Source of the DNA: Parachlamydiales bacterium
GTDB lineage: Bacteria; Chlamydiota; Chlamydiia; Chlamydiales; SM23-39
Length of the DNA stretch: 7,224 nucleotides
Direction of reading: 5' to 3'
Assembly: GCA_003151315.1 (NCBI GenBank)
Contig: PLXF01000070.1
Location: 832 to 8,055, forward strand
The notes below the pieces were generated by a model. It did no database searches, was not told the DNA's origin, and was given only the letters and a program-made list of their open reading frames with translations. Position 1 is the first letter of the stretch, and every line of letters starts with the position of its first letter. Below are positions 1-7,224 of this stretch, piece by piece. The position numbers and the translations under genes were made by a program.

Positions 1-14
1 ACGCTGCTGAAATT

Positions 15-2116
<2,102 letters not shown>

Positions 2117-2160
2117 TTAATTTCCTTCCCAAAGTCGTAGCGATTTAAAATCCTAACTAT

Positions 2161-2910
2161 CTAATTGTGATCAAGTTGAAGGAGGAGGAATTGTTTGAGT
2201 TTATCGAGATCTTCGGGGGTGTCTATCCCGATGGCTGCATCGTCGATCAGTGCGATTTTAATCCGATGCCCCATTTCGAGGATTTTCAGTTGTTCGAGAT
2301 CCTCTTCTTGTTGCAAGTAGGTCATCGGGCCATCTGTAGAGGAGAGTAAAAATTCCCGTCTCAACGCATAGATCCCAATATGCTGATAGGCCTTTTTGGG
2401 CATTCCGTTTTTTGAGTAGGGGATAGGAGACCTGCTGAAGTAGAGGGCCGATCCATGTTGGTCAAAAAGACATTTTACAATATGGGGCGAGAAAAAATCA
2501 TTCCGATTAGTTAGAGGAGTGGCCGCCGTCGCCATGACTGCAAGGGGATCCGATTTAAGAGCTCGCACCACAGAGGCGATCGTCTGGGGCGAGGTGCACG
2601 GATGATCTCCTTGAACAATGAGGACACATTCGCAATGGCTAAGCGCGGCGTGTTTTCTCACCGCCTCCAATGTTCGCTCCGTCCCATTTTTACATTCCGG
2701 GGAGGTCCAGATCACCGAGCCGCCGAGATGCTCAATATGCTTTGCGATCCGCTCATCGTCGGTAGCGACGAAAACGGCGCGCAAATCCTGGCAAAGAAGA
2801 GCATTTTCAAATGTTCTTTGGAGCACCGTTTTCCCGCCCGCAAGAGCGAGGAGCTTCCCCGGGAAACGGGTACTATTAAAACGGGCGGGAATAACGCAGA
2901 CAGTATCCAT
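2161..2910 (-). CDS. kdsB: 3-deoxy-manno-octulosonate cytidylyltransferase (CMP-Kdo synthetase)
   Basis: KdsB activates Kdo with CTP to form CMP-Kdo, the donor for the inner core of chlamydial lipooligosaccharide; it acts in the cytoplasm. The 249-residue product has the nucleotidyltransferase signature IPARFNSTRFPGK (7-19), VATDDERI (48-55), NGTERTLEAV (75-84), VQGDHPC (99-105), CLFDQHGSALYFSRSPIPY and the C-terminal IGIDTPEDL with Asp230. Asp102 and Asp230 are the expected metal ligands. The usual QGDEP motif reads QGDHP here (His103 in place of Glu), which is atypical. NGTER in place of the more common SGTDR also occurs in the C. trachomatis protein as I recall it, supporting a chlamydial origin. 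The ATG is placed by the conserved N-terminus; no Shine-Dalgarno sequence is apparent. The gene is followed after 98 bases by pyrG, which supplies CTP. Confidence 0.96.
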   Translation of the reverse strand: MDTVCVIPARFNSTRFPGKLLALAGGKTVLQRTFENALLCQDLRAVFVATDDERIAKHIEHLGGSVIWTSPECKNGTERTLEAVRKHAALSHCECVLIVQGDHPCTSPQTIASVVRALKSDPLAVMATAATPLTNRNDFFSPHIVKCLFDQHGSALYFSRSPIPYSKNGMPKKAYQHIGIYALRREFLLSSTDGPMTYLQQEEDLEQLKILEMGHRIKIALIDDAAIGIDTPEDLDKLKQFLLLQLDHN

Positions 2911-2919
2911 AAGGATGGA

Positions 2920-2948
2920 AATATATAGGACTTAAAGAGTTGTTTCAA
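2920..2948 (-). promoter_or_regulatory. Candidate sigma70 promoter for kdsB
   Basis: On the minus strand, TTGAAA (2943-2948) and TATATT (2920-2925) are separated by exactly 17 bases, a good sigma70-type match. It lies in the short gap between the antitoxin stop and kdsB, so it would uncouple kdsB from the toxin-antitoxin transcript. The predicted start of transcription, near 2913, leaves only about three bases before the ATG. Confidence 0.6.
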
Positions 2949-2959
2949 GGGGAATCAGT

Positions 2960-3268
2960 CTAGACCGTTCTTTGTTGTTTTCTTATCCGATTCTTAGGAG
3001 CTAAAATAATTTGATACCCAATAACATCGAGAATTCTTGATAAAGTATGGATAGTGATATTTGTTTTTTTTCCAGATTTTAAATTTTGAATAATTGTTGG
3101 AGACACATCGGCTTCTGCAGCGAGTTTTCTGACAGAAATGTGGTCTTCTTTCATTGCAGCAAGCAGCAATTCAGAAATTAAAAGGTCCCTATATTCCTTA
3201 TCGAGGAGCACCTTTTGTTTTTTATTTTCTATGAACTGCTCATAAGTAGACTTAGTCTTATTCTTCAT
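2960..3268 (-). CDS. XRE-family helix-turn-helix antitoxin of a type II toxin-antitoxin module
   Basis: This 102-residue basic protein has a Cro/C1-type helix-turn-helix at about 45-67 (SVRKLAAEADVSPTIIQNLK), preceded by an alpha-helical N-terminus (about 18-40) and followed by a short segment ending in a basic tail (KNRIRKQQ). Its start lies inside the toxin gene, with an 11-base overlap, and a good Shine-Dalgarno sequence (AGAGGG, 3277-3282) sits 8 bases before the ATG. Toxin first and HTH antitoxin second is the order typical of higBA-type systems. The expected role is to bind and neutralise the upstream toxin and to repress the operon promoter. Base composition is AT-rich: one 60-base stretch inside it is about one-third GC, against over half GC in a sampled pyrG stretch, which suggests acquisition. 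Assignment to the HTH antitoxin class is secure; the exact family name is not. Confidence 0.87.
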   Translation of the reverse strand: MKNKTKSTYEQFIENKKQKVLLDKEYRDLLISELLLAAMKEDHISVRKLAAEADVSPTIIQNLKSGKKTNITIHTLSRILDVIGYQIILAPKNRIRKQQRTV

Positions 3269-3641
3269 AATAAGTTCCCTCTTTTACTCTTTTTTCATAG
3301 CTTTGATAGGCTTTAAGAGCGAGTTCTTTTTCTCCCGGTGGGAGTTTTTGAGTTTTCTTAGTAAAGGCGTTCGTCACAATGATTTTTTTTCCTCGAAAGA
3401 AAAAGCATAGATATCGGTCGGGTTGAGGTTTGAATGCATAGATTTTATCTCCTTCATTTCGAAATTTTGTTTCGTCAAAAATTTTCCCCACATCTCCCAT
3501 TAAACGAAAAAGGTTAAGTAATTTTCGTTGTTTCTTTTCTGGTTGCTTATGAAAATATTCTAACGCAATGGCTTCTCCTTTCTGATCATGGAACCATTCA
3601 ATTACGAATTCACTCCCTTCGTAAGCAATGTAATGTTTCAT
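3258..3641 (-). CDS. HigB/Gp49-like (RelE superfamily) toxin
   Basis: The 127-residue product resembles the phage-derived Gp49-like / HigB branch of the RelE superfamily, toxins that are usually ribosome-dependent mRNA interferases. The helical N-terminal half (EFVIEWF, KKQRKLLNLFRLMGDVG, FDETKFRNEGDKIY) is followed by the diagnostic beta-rich core KIYAFKPQPDRYLCFFF (65-81), KIIVTNAF and FTKKTQKLP (93-101), then a C-terminal helix with GEKELALKAYQ. The conserved basic and aromatic residues Lys70, Arg76, Lys95 and Lys96 are present, so it looks intact. It overlaps the downstream antitoxin by 11 bases. A TATAAT box lies 12 bases upstream of the ATG. A fold-back mobile element begins 30 bases upstream of the start codon and may contribute the -35. 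Activity and target are inferred from the family only. Confidence 0.87.
   Translation of the reverse strand: MKHYIAYEGSEFVIEWFHDQKGEAIALEYFHKQPEKKQRKLLNLFRLMGDVGKIFDETKFRNEGDKIYAFKPQPDRYLCFFFRGKKIIVTNAFTKKTQKLPPGEKELALKAYQSYEKRVKEGTYYEE
3277..3282 (-). promoter_or_regulatory. Shine-Dalgarno sequence of the antitoxin gene
   Basis: Minus-strand AGAGGG lies 8 bases upstream of the antitoxin ATG at 3266-3268, inside the 3' end of the toxin gene. It supports that start, and independent ribosome entry could allow more antitoxin than toxin to be made. Confidence 0.65.
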
Positions 3642-3653
3642 GCCATTCTCTTC

Positions 3654-3684
3654 ATTATATGCTCACATTTGCTCGACTTTGCAA
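3654..3684 (-). promoter_or_regulatory. Candidate toxin-antitoxin promoter using the mobile-element end as -35
   Basis: A perfect TATAAT (3654-3659, minus strand) lies 12 bases upstream of the toxin ATG. The best -35-like hexamer is TTGCAA (3679-3684) with a 19-base spacer, longer than optimal. The -35 lies inside the terminal inverted repeat of the adjacent element, while the -10 lies in the host flank, so the promoter would be a hybrid created by insertion. The -10 is convincing; the -35 assignment is tentative. Confidence 0.45.
3667..3671. repeat. Left target-site duplication (ATTTG)
   Basis: ATTTG directly abuts the outer end of the left inverted repeat and is repeated in the same orientation at 3846-3850. 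Flanking bases beyond it differ (C/A on the left, T on the right), so the duplication is 5 bp. Confidence 0.7.
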
Positions 3685-3845
3685 CTTTTTTAGCCCGATT
3701 GCCTTGCCTTATGCCCTCGGACGTTTGGCCTTTGACCAAACTTGTCGATTTATTTAACCCGGAAGGGGTTTTTAACCCCTTCCGGGTTAAATAAACGCCT
3801 CAGAGGACAAATAGGCAATCGGGCTAAAAAAGTTGCAAAGTCGAG
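3672..3845. mobile_element. 174-bp fold-back MITE-like element with 33-bp perfect terminal inverted repeats
   Basis: The left end (3672-3704, beginning CTCGACTTTGCAAC) is the exact reverse complement of the right end (3813-3845, ending GTTGCAAAGTCGAG) over all 33 bases. Direct copies of ATTTG abut both ends (3667-3671 and 3846-3850), as expected of a target-site duplication. Symmetry continues inward imperfectly (3705-3726 against 3793-3812) and resumes as a perfect 22-bp stem around a TTT loop (3749-3795). The whole element is therefore nearly one palindrome, broken by about 25 extra bases on the left arm (3724-3748), which hold a small stem, GTTTGG/CCAAAC. It has no credible reading frame, so it would need a transposase supplied in trans. 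I cannot assign an IS family. Together with the short flanks it fills the 330-base gap between the toxin gene and sdaA. Confidence 0.8.
3749..3795. repeat. Perfect 22-bp hairpin with TTT loop at the core of the element
   Basis: Left arm 3749-3770 (TTTATTTAACCCGGAAGGGG then TT) pairs without mismatch to 3774-3795 across the loop 3771-3773. The stem is GC-rich in the middle and A/T-rich at its base. It could act as a transcription barrier between the divergent toxin-antitoxin and sdaA units, but neither strand carries a proper run of T after the stem, so it is not called an intrinsic terminator. Confidence 0.85.
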
Positions 3846-3850
3846 ATTTG
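3846..3850. repeat. Right target-site duplication (ATTTG)
   Basis: This is the partner of the left copy at 3667-3671 and lies immediately outside the right inverted repeat. Two matching 5-mers exactly at both boundaries are unlikely by chance, and they mark the insertion limits. Confidence 0.7.
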
Positions 3851-3867
3851 TACCATTTCATTGGTAC
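3850..3867 (+). repeat. Small stem-loop upstream of sdaA
   Basis: GTACCA (3850-3855) and TGGTAC (3862-3867) form a perfect 6-bp stem around a 6-base loop just outside the mobile element. A second, shorter inverted repeat, AGGAG/CTCCT (3907-3911, 3917-3921), abuts the sdaA -35. Either could be an operator, but nothing beyond the symmetry supports it. Confidence 0.3.
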
Positions 3868-3920
3868 TAAGTCAAGGGTTATTAAGAAGGGCCACAATTT
3901 ACCTTTAGGAGCAGTTCTCC

Positions 3921-3949
3921 TTGATAAGATTGGTAATTTCCCCTATAAA
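3921..3949 (+). promoter_or_regulatory. Sigma70-like promoter for sdaA
   Basis: TTGATA (3921-3926) and TATAAA (3944-3949) are spaced by 17 bases, a near-consensus match. Transcription would start near 3956, giving a leader of about 16 bases that contains the Shine-Dalgarno AGGA (3963-3966) before the ATG at 3972. This argues against the TTG at 3921 being the translation start, since that codon would be the -35 box itself. Confidence 0.65.
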
Positions 3950-3971
3950 ATTAGGCTTTCACAGGAAGATT

Positions 3972-5372
3972 ATGGGATTTATCAGTGTATTAGATGTTTT
4001 TTCAATCGGCGTAGGTCCGTCGAGTTCCCATACTGTAGGTCCCATGCGGGCAGCCCGCCGTTTTTTGATCGAGGTGAAGGAGCGGGAACTTTTTGAAGAT
4101 ATTGAACAGATAAAAATTGAACTATACGGCTCCCTCGCCATGACCGGCAAAGGGCATGCAACCGATATCGCTCTCTTGTTGGGGTTAGAAGGGGAGAGTC
4201 CCGAAGGGGTCGACCCAGAAAGCATCGCCCCTCGCGTTGAGGCGATTCGCTCGCGCAAAATGCTCAATCTCTTTGGGCGGCGCACAATTTCTTTCGATCC
4301 GGAGCAAGATATCCACTTTTTGATGGGTAAACGCCTCCCTTTTCACTCGAATGCGATGCGGATGAGGGCCTACGATAAACAGGGCCGCCAGCTCCATTCT
4401 CAGCTCTACTACTCGGTAGGGGGCGGTTTTGTGATCGATCAGGAGGAGGCGACCCGAGGGGCTGCAGCGCCGATCAAAGAAGAACATCCCATTCCCTACC
4501 CATTCCAAACAGCCGAAGAGCTCTTGAATCATTGCAAACGGGAACGAAAGCAGATTTGGGAAATTGTGTGGGAAAACGAAACAAGCCGCAGAACAGAAGC
4601 GCAAATAAAAGCGGGGATTTTTCGGATTTGGGATGTGATGCAAGAATCGGTTAAACGGGGTCTTGCGGCGACAGGAGAGCTCCCCGGAGGTTTAGAAGTA
4701 AAACGGCGCGCTTCGCAAATTTATCAATCTCTTTTGGCTTCGAAAGATAAGATCGGAGAAGATCCCACTCTGGTCATGGAGTGGGTGAGCGTCTATGCGT
4801 TAGCGGTCAATGAGGAAAATGCCGCGGGAGGGCGAGTTGTTACGGCGCCGACTAACGGCTCTGCGGGGGTAATTCCAGCCATTCTCCATTATGCCAAACA
4901 ATTTATTCCCACTTTTTCTGATGAAGGGGTTGTTGTTTTCTTTTTGACAGCCGCAGCTATGGCTATTCTTTACAAACATGGCGCTTCTCTTTCTGCCGCA
5001 GAAATGGGATGTCAGGGGGAAATTGGCGTCTCCTCTTCCATGGCGGCTGCTGGATTGACCGCCCTTTTAGGAGGAACTGTCGAGCAGATCGAAAATGGCG
5101 CCGAAATTGCGATGGAGCACCATCTCGGCATGACGTGCGACCCCGTTGCGGGACTTGTGCAGATCCCCTGCATCGAGAGAAATACCATGGGGGCTATCAA
5201 AGCGATCACAGCGGCCCGTTTGGCGCTGCGAGGCGATGGCCAGCATAGAGTCTATTTAGATGCCGTTATTCGCGCTATGCGGGAGACGGGAGAAAACATG
5301 AAAAGTATTTACAAAGAAACCTCTGAGGGGGGACTTGCGCTGCAGGTGTCTGTGGGCGTTCCCTCATGCTAA
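3972..5372 (+). CDS. sdaA: L-serine dehydratase (L-serine ammonia-lyase), iron-sulfur-dependent, single chain
   Basis: The enzyme deaminates L-serine to pyruvate and ammonia with a [4Fe-4S] cluster. The N-terminal beta domain starts with [20 protein letters not shown] (5-24) and has [13 protein letters not shown] (53-65); the alpha domain has TAPTNGSAG (291-299), [15 protein letters not shown] and [17 protein letters not shown]. Cys347, Cys389 and Cys400 are spaced 42 and 11, the same spacing I recall for the Legionella pneumophila enzyme. The protein ends in Cys466, matching the C-terminal cysteine that caps the cluster there ('tail in mouth'). The 466 residues are full length for the single-chain type. 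The ATG at 3972 is chosen over an in-frame TTG at 3921 because it has a Shine-Dalgarno AGGA and gives the usual N-terminus. The gene diverges from the toxin-antitoxin unit and is followed after 19 bases by an Inc-like gene. It may let the organism use serine as a pyruvate source. Confidence 0.96.
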   Translation: MGFISVLDVFSIGVGPSSSHTVGPMRAARRFLIEVKERELFEDIEQIKIELYGSLAMTGKGHATDIALLLGLEGESPEGVDPESIAPRVEAIRSRKMLNLFGRRTISFDPEQDIHFLMGKRLPFHSNAMRMRAYDKQGRQLHSQLYYSVGGGFVIDQEEATRGAAAPIKEEHPIPYPFQTAEELLNHCKRERKQIWEIVWENETSRRTEAQIKAGIFRIWDVMQESVKRGLAATGELPGGLEVKRRASQIYQSLLASKDKIGEDPTLVMEWVSVYALAVNEENAAGGRVVTAPTNGSAGVIPAILHYAKQFIPTFSDEGVVVFFLTAAAMAILYKHGASLSAAEMGCQGEIGVSSSMAAAGLTALLGGTVEQIENGAEIAMEHHLGMTCDPVAGLVQIPCIERNTMGAIKAITAARLALRGDGQHRVYLDAVIRAMRETGENMKSIYKETSEGGLALQVSVGVPSC

Positions 5373-5379
5373 TAAATAT

Positions 5380-5384
5380 AAGGA
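5380..5384 (+). promoter_or_regulatory. Shine-Dalgarno sequence of the Inc-like gene
   Basis: AAGGA lies 7 bases before the ATG at 5392-5394, in the 19-base gap after sdaA. It fixes the start, and the lack of room for a promoter suggests co-transcription with sdaA. Confidence 0.7.
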
Positions 5385-5391
5385 CGATTTT

Positions 5392-7224
5392 ATGCTACCC
5401 ACATCTACACCTGTAAGTACCCCTTCCATTAAATGGAATCATCTAGCGGATAACCCCACCTGTAAATGGCACGAGTCTACAAAGGTGCGCCGAGTAGCTT
5501 TGATCGTCTTTTCTCTTCTAGCCGCGGCCTCTTTGGCTACGACAGTTTATACCGCCTTCTTTTTTATAGCCGCCCCCGTAACTATCATTACCCTCTTTTC
5601 GATATCCGCCGGGGCCACTTTAGCCTTTACGATCACAACCATTTGTTTCGCCGTCTTAAAACTGTCGCCGAAATGCCCTGAGCAGCTCTTGAAAAAGAAA
5701 AAAGAGGCGCAAAAAGAGTGGGAGAGCGGCTCTACGACTGCTGCGGTTAGGCAAAAGTATGCCGATGTTATAACTATAGGCGAATTGAACGATTTAGTGC
5801 GCTCTGATGCGAAGGTGATGAACTATCCCGATTTTGTCCGCAAACACGGGGAGATTTTTGCGAATCTCGACGAGGTGAACAAAAAGCAGATAAAAAATAA
5901 GCACATGCACCATTTGCAAATAGAAAAATGGAAGTTGGGCGAGATTGTCGCGAAATATCCCGGACGTTTTACGATTGAAGAGCTGACAGAAATAGTAAGA
6001 AAAGACGCAGAGAATCTCGAATATAGAGAATTTATCGAAAAGCACGGCTTGATAAACATAAGAAGCCTTCCCTGTATTTTGGAAATCTTACAGCCAAAAT
6101 TCACTCTCTATTTACACCAAGAAATGGTCGCTTATCAGGTCGCTCATCCTCAAGCTCGTGGACATAGTTTAGAGTCATTATACGAAGGTACAAAACACCA
6201 TCCTTTCAAGATCGATCTGGATCAATTAAATGAATGTCTGAAAATTGATACGTATGATTACACCCAATTTGTACATAAATACGGCAGTAATTCTGTAAAT
6301 ATTTTGAATGAGGCTAATAAACAAAACTTGCGCCCCTCTTTTTTCCGATTTGTCCTCGAAGAATGCATTCCCGGCAATGTAATGAGACGGGAAGAGATTT
6401 TAGAAATGGGCCGCCCCTTTAATTTATTGAAAAGCGAATTTTATCCCCAATTGGCAAATAGCCAAGCCGCCCTTTTCCAAACTGCGAAAAACGGCTACTC
6501 CGATTTTGACGGAGAGCTCATCGATTGGATAACAGACTTTGCGGGAAAACAATATATACAAGCCCGGTACAGAGAACACATCCTCGACATGAAGGTAGGG
6601 ATTGTCCAATTTGAGCGGATCCATCAAAAACGAGCTTTGTTTGATCCTCCGTTTGTTCAGAGCCTTAAAGAGGCGATCCTTGCTAGAGAATTATTGTCCT
6701 TTGAAAGGGGGGAGTGTTTATTTAGCCAATTATTTATACGCAACGGCGCTGAAAGTTTAAGGGCATGGCTTTCTTCTCCAGAGCTTAGTGATCGTGCGCG
6801 CAAAATGCCCCTAAACGAGATCCGCATTTTTCAAGGCCACCAGCAAGAAGTATTCCTTCCTATCACCGATTTTAGACCCTATTTACTTATTCGTTGGAAA
6901 TCGGCATCCCTTGTCGACCCTCAGTTTCCTGATCGAAATGGATTTTATTTATCGATTGGTAAGGAATTTGCTGCTCATGAATGGACCTCTAAAGCACTGG
7001 AAGATACCAAGGAGCTTACCGTTCGGCAAATAGTCCAGCAACACGGGCAGTTATTTAGACTTAAAATCCTAACAAAAGAAAGTCGCCTTGCTGACAGTGT
7101 GATTCTCGACGAAGGAGCTTTAATTGCTTCGCCCGAGCACTCTTCCATAGAGCAGAGAATTGCAGGAGAATTAACCCAATTTAACGATCCTTTTACCCTT
7201 TTTGTTTTAGAGAACAAATTATTT
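5392..7224 (+). CDS. Candidate inclusion-membrane (Inc-like) protein with degenerate repeats, C-terminus beyond the window
   Basis: The frame is open for 611 codons to the last base, so the gene is incomplete at its 3' end. I do not recognise it as a named protein. The first 30 residues are short and S/T/P-rich, without a Sec signal peptide. Residues 35-61 and 63-89 form two adjacent hydrophobic helices with only a Pro between them, the bilobed segment typical of chlamydial Inc proteins, which are type III-secreted into the inclusion membrane. A basic stretch (KKKKEAQK, about 101-108) follows, then a long charged soluble region. That region holds a clear 66-residue-spaced repeat (123-153 and 189-219; 14 of 31 identical without gaps) and more divergent copies ending at 298, 452 and 552, each with F/I-[IV]-x-x-[HYN]-G. 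Shine-Dalgarno AAGGA supports the ATG. Its layout recalls, from memory and unchecked, the chlamydial DUF1389 proteins. Function is unknown; Inc status is inferred from topology. Confidence 0.75.
   Translation, partial: MLPTSTPVSTPSIKWNHLADNPTCKWHESTKVRRVALIVFSLLAAASLATTVYTAFFFIAAPVTIITLFSISAGATLAFTITTICFAVLKLSPKCPEQLLKKKKEAQKEWESGSTTAAVRQKYADVITIGELNDLVRSDAKVMNYPDFVRKHGEIFANLDEVNKKQIKNKHMHHLQIEKWKLGEIVAKYPGRFTIEELTEIVRKDAENLEYREFIEKHGLINIRSLPCILEILQPKFTLYLHQEMVAYQVAHPQARGHSLESLYEGTKHHPFKIDLDQLNECLKIDTYDYTQFVHKYGSNSVNILNEANKQNLRPSFFRFVLEECIPGNVMRREEILEMGRPFNLLKSEFYPQLANSQAALFQTAKNGYSDFDGELIDWITDFAGKQYIQARYREHILDMKVGIVQFERIHQKRALFDPPFVQSLKEAILARELLSFERGECLFSQLFIRNGAESLRAWLSSPELSDRARKMPLNEIRIFQGHQQEVFLPITDFRPYLLIRWKSASLVDPQFPDRNGFYLSIGKEFAAHEWTSKALEDTKELTVRQIVQQHGQLFRLKILTKESRLADSVILDEGALIASPEHSSIEQRIAGELTQFNDPFTLFVLENKLF
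5758..5850 (+). repeat. Protein repeat copy 1 in the Inc-like protein
   Basis: Residues 123-153 run from Tyr123 through TIGELNDLVRSDA to DFVRKHG. They align without gaps to copy 2, 66 residues later, sharing Y, TI, EL, VR, DA, Y, F and KHG. The DNA copies have diverged, so this is an old protein-level duplication. Confidence 0.75.
5956..6048 (+). repeat. Protein repeat copy 2 in the Inc-like protein
   Basis: Residues 189-219 run from Tyr189 through FTIEELTEIVRKDA to EFIEKHG. They are the best match to copy 1 (14 of 31 identical). Confidence 0.75.
6205..6285 (+). repeat. Protein repeat copy 3 (divergent)
   Basis: Residues 272-298 begin FKIDLDQLNECL and end QFVHKYG. They share the hydrophobic pattern and the closing F-V-x-K-Y-G with copies 1 and 2 but need small gaps. 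Weaker echoes of the closing motif are LFIRNG (447-452) and IVQQHG (547-552). Confidence 0.5.

Noticed and set aside
3588..3794. Plus-strand frame opposite the toxin start running into the fold-back element
   Set aside because: It is antisense to the toxin N-terminus and its C-terminal part is just the hairpin arm, with no ribosome site.
3749..3795. Core hairpin as a bidirectional rho-independent terminator
   Set aside because: The stem is strong, but neither strand has a T-run after it. It is also explained as part of the element, and no gene ends nearby, since both neighbours start here.
3921..3971. Extension of sdaA by 17 residues to a TTG start
   Set aside because: That TTG is the -35 hexamer of a near-consensus promoter. 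The ATG at 3972 has a Shine-Dalgarno AGGA and gives the usual SdaA N-terminus.
3833..3971. Plus-strand frame reading LYHFIGTKSRVIKKG and onward before sdaA, which looks faintly protein-like and could be a gene remnant cut by the element
   Set aside because: It starts inside the terminal inverted repeat, has no ribosome site, runs into sdaA out of frame, and I recognise no family. A blastx of 3846-3971 finding a truncated homologue would revive it.
5466..5681. Small plus-strand frame within the 5' part of the Inc-like gene
   Set aside because: It is an out-of-frame shadow of the hydrophobic segment. The long open frame from 5392 has a good ribosome site and coherent composition.
5794..7217. 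Several minus-strand frames opposite the Inc-like gene
   Set aside because: They are short, lack ribosome sites and recognisable domains, and lie antisense to a continuous 611-codon frame.

Overview
The window most likely comes from a member of the Chlamydiota outside the classic Chlamydia genus (an environmental, Waddlia/Parachlamydia/Criblamydiaceae-type chlamydia). Two things point there. The order kdsB-pyrG-ruvX on one strand is the order I recall from Chlamydia trachomatis. The protein at the right edge also has the layout of a chlamydial inclusion-membrane (Inc) protein. No organism name can be fixed from the sequence alone.

Left half (15-2910, minus strand): a compact core-metabolism cluster. 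kdsB (CMP-Kdo synthesis for lipooligosaccharide) is followed by pyrG (CTP synthase, which makes the CTP that KdsB consumes). pyrG is followed by ruvX/yqgF (RNase H-fold Holliday-junction resolvase-like protein), whose start codon overlaps the pyrG stop (ATGA). pyrG and kdsB each have a sigma70-like promoter whose -10 box ends only about 8-10 bases before the start codon, and no clear Shine-Dalgarno sequence.

Middle (2960-3971): a visibly AT-richer accessory island. It carries a two-gene type II toxin-antitoxin module on the minus strand (HigB/Gp49-like toxin first, XRE-type antitoxin second, 11-base overlap). Next to it is a 174-bp fold-back element (3672-3845) with perfect 33-bp terminal inverted repeats flanked by a perfect 5-bp direct repeat, ATTTG. 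This has the anatomy of a MITE or non-autonomous transposable element. It lies just upstream of the toxin -10 box and may supply that promoter's -35.

Right half (3972-7224, plus strand): sdaA, a single-chain iron-sulfur L-serine dehydratase with all four expected cysteines and its own promoter. Only 19 bases later comes a long reading frame that runs off the window (611 codons with no stop). Its product has a short S/T/P-rich N-terminus, a bilobed hydrophobic segment (about residues 35-89), then a long soluble region with degenerate repeats ending in F-[IV]-x-K-[HY]-G. It is best described as a candidate type III-secreted inclusion-membrane protein of unknown function.

The most unusual items are the fold-back transposable element at the toxin-antitoxin promoter and the repeat-containing Inc-like protein downstream of sdaA. 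I see no RNA genes, CRISPR arrays or origins.
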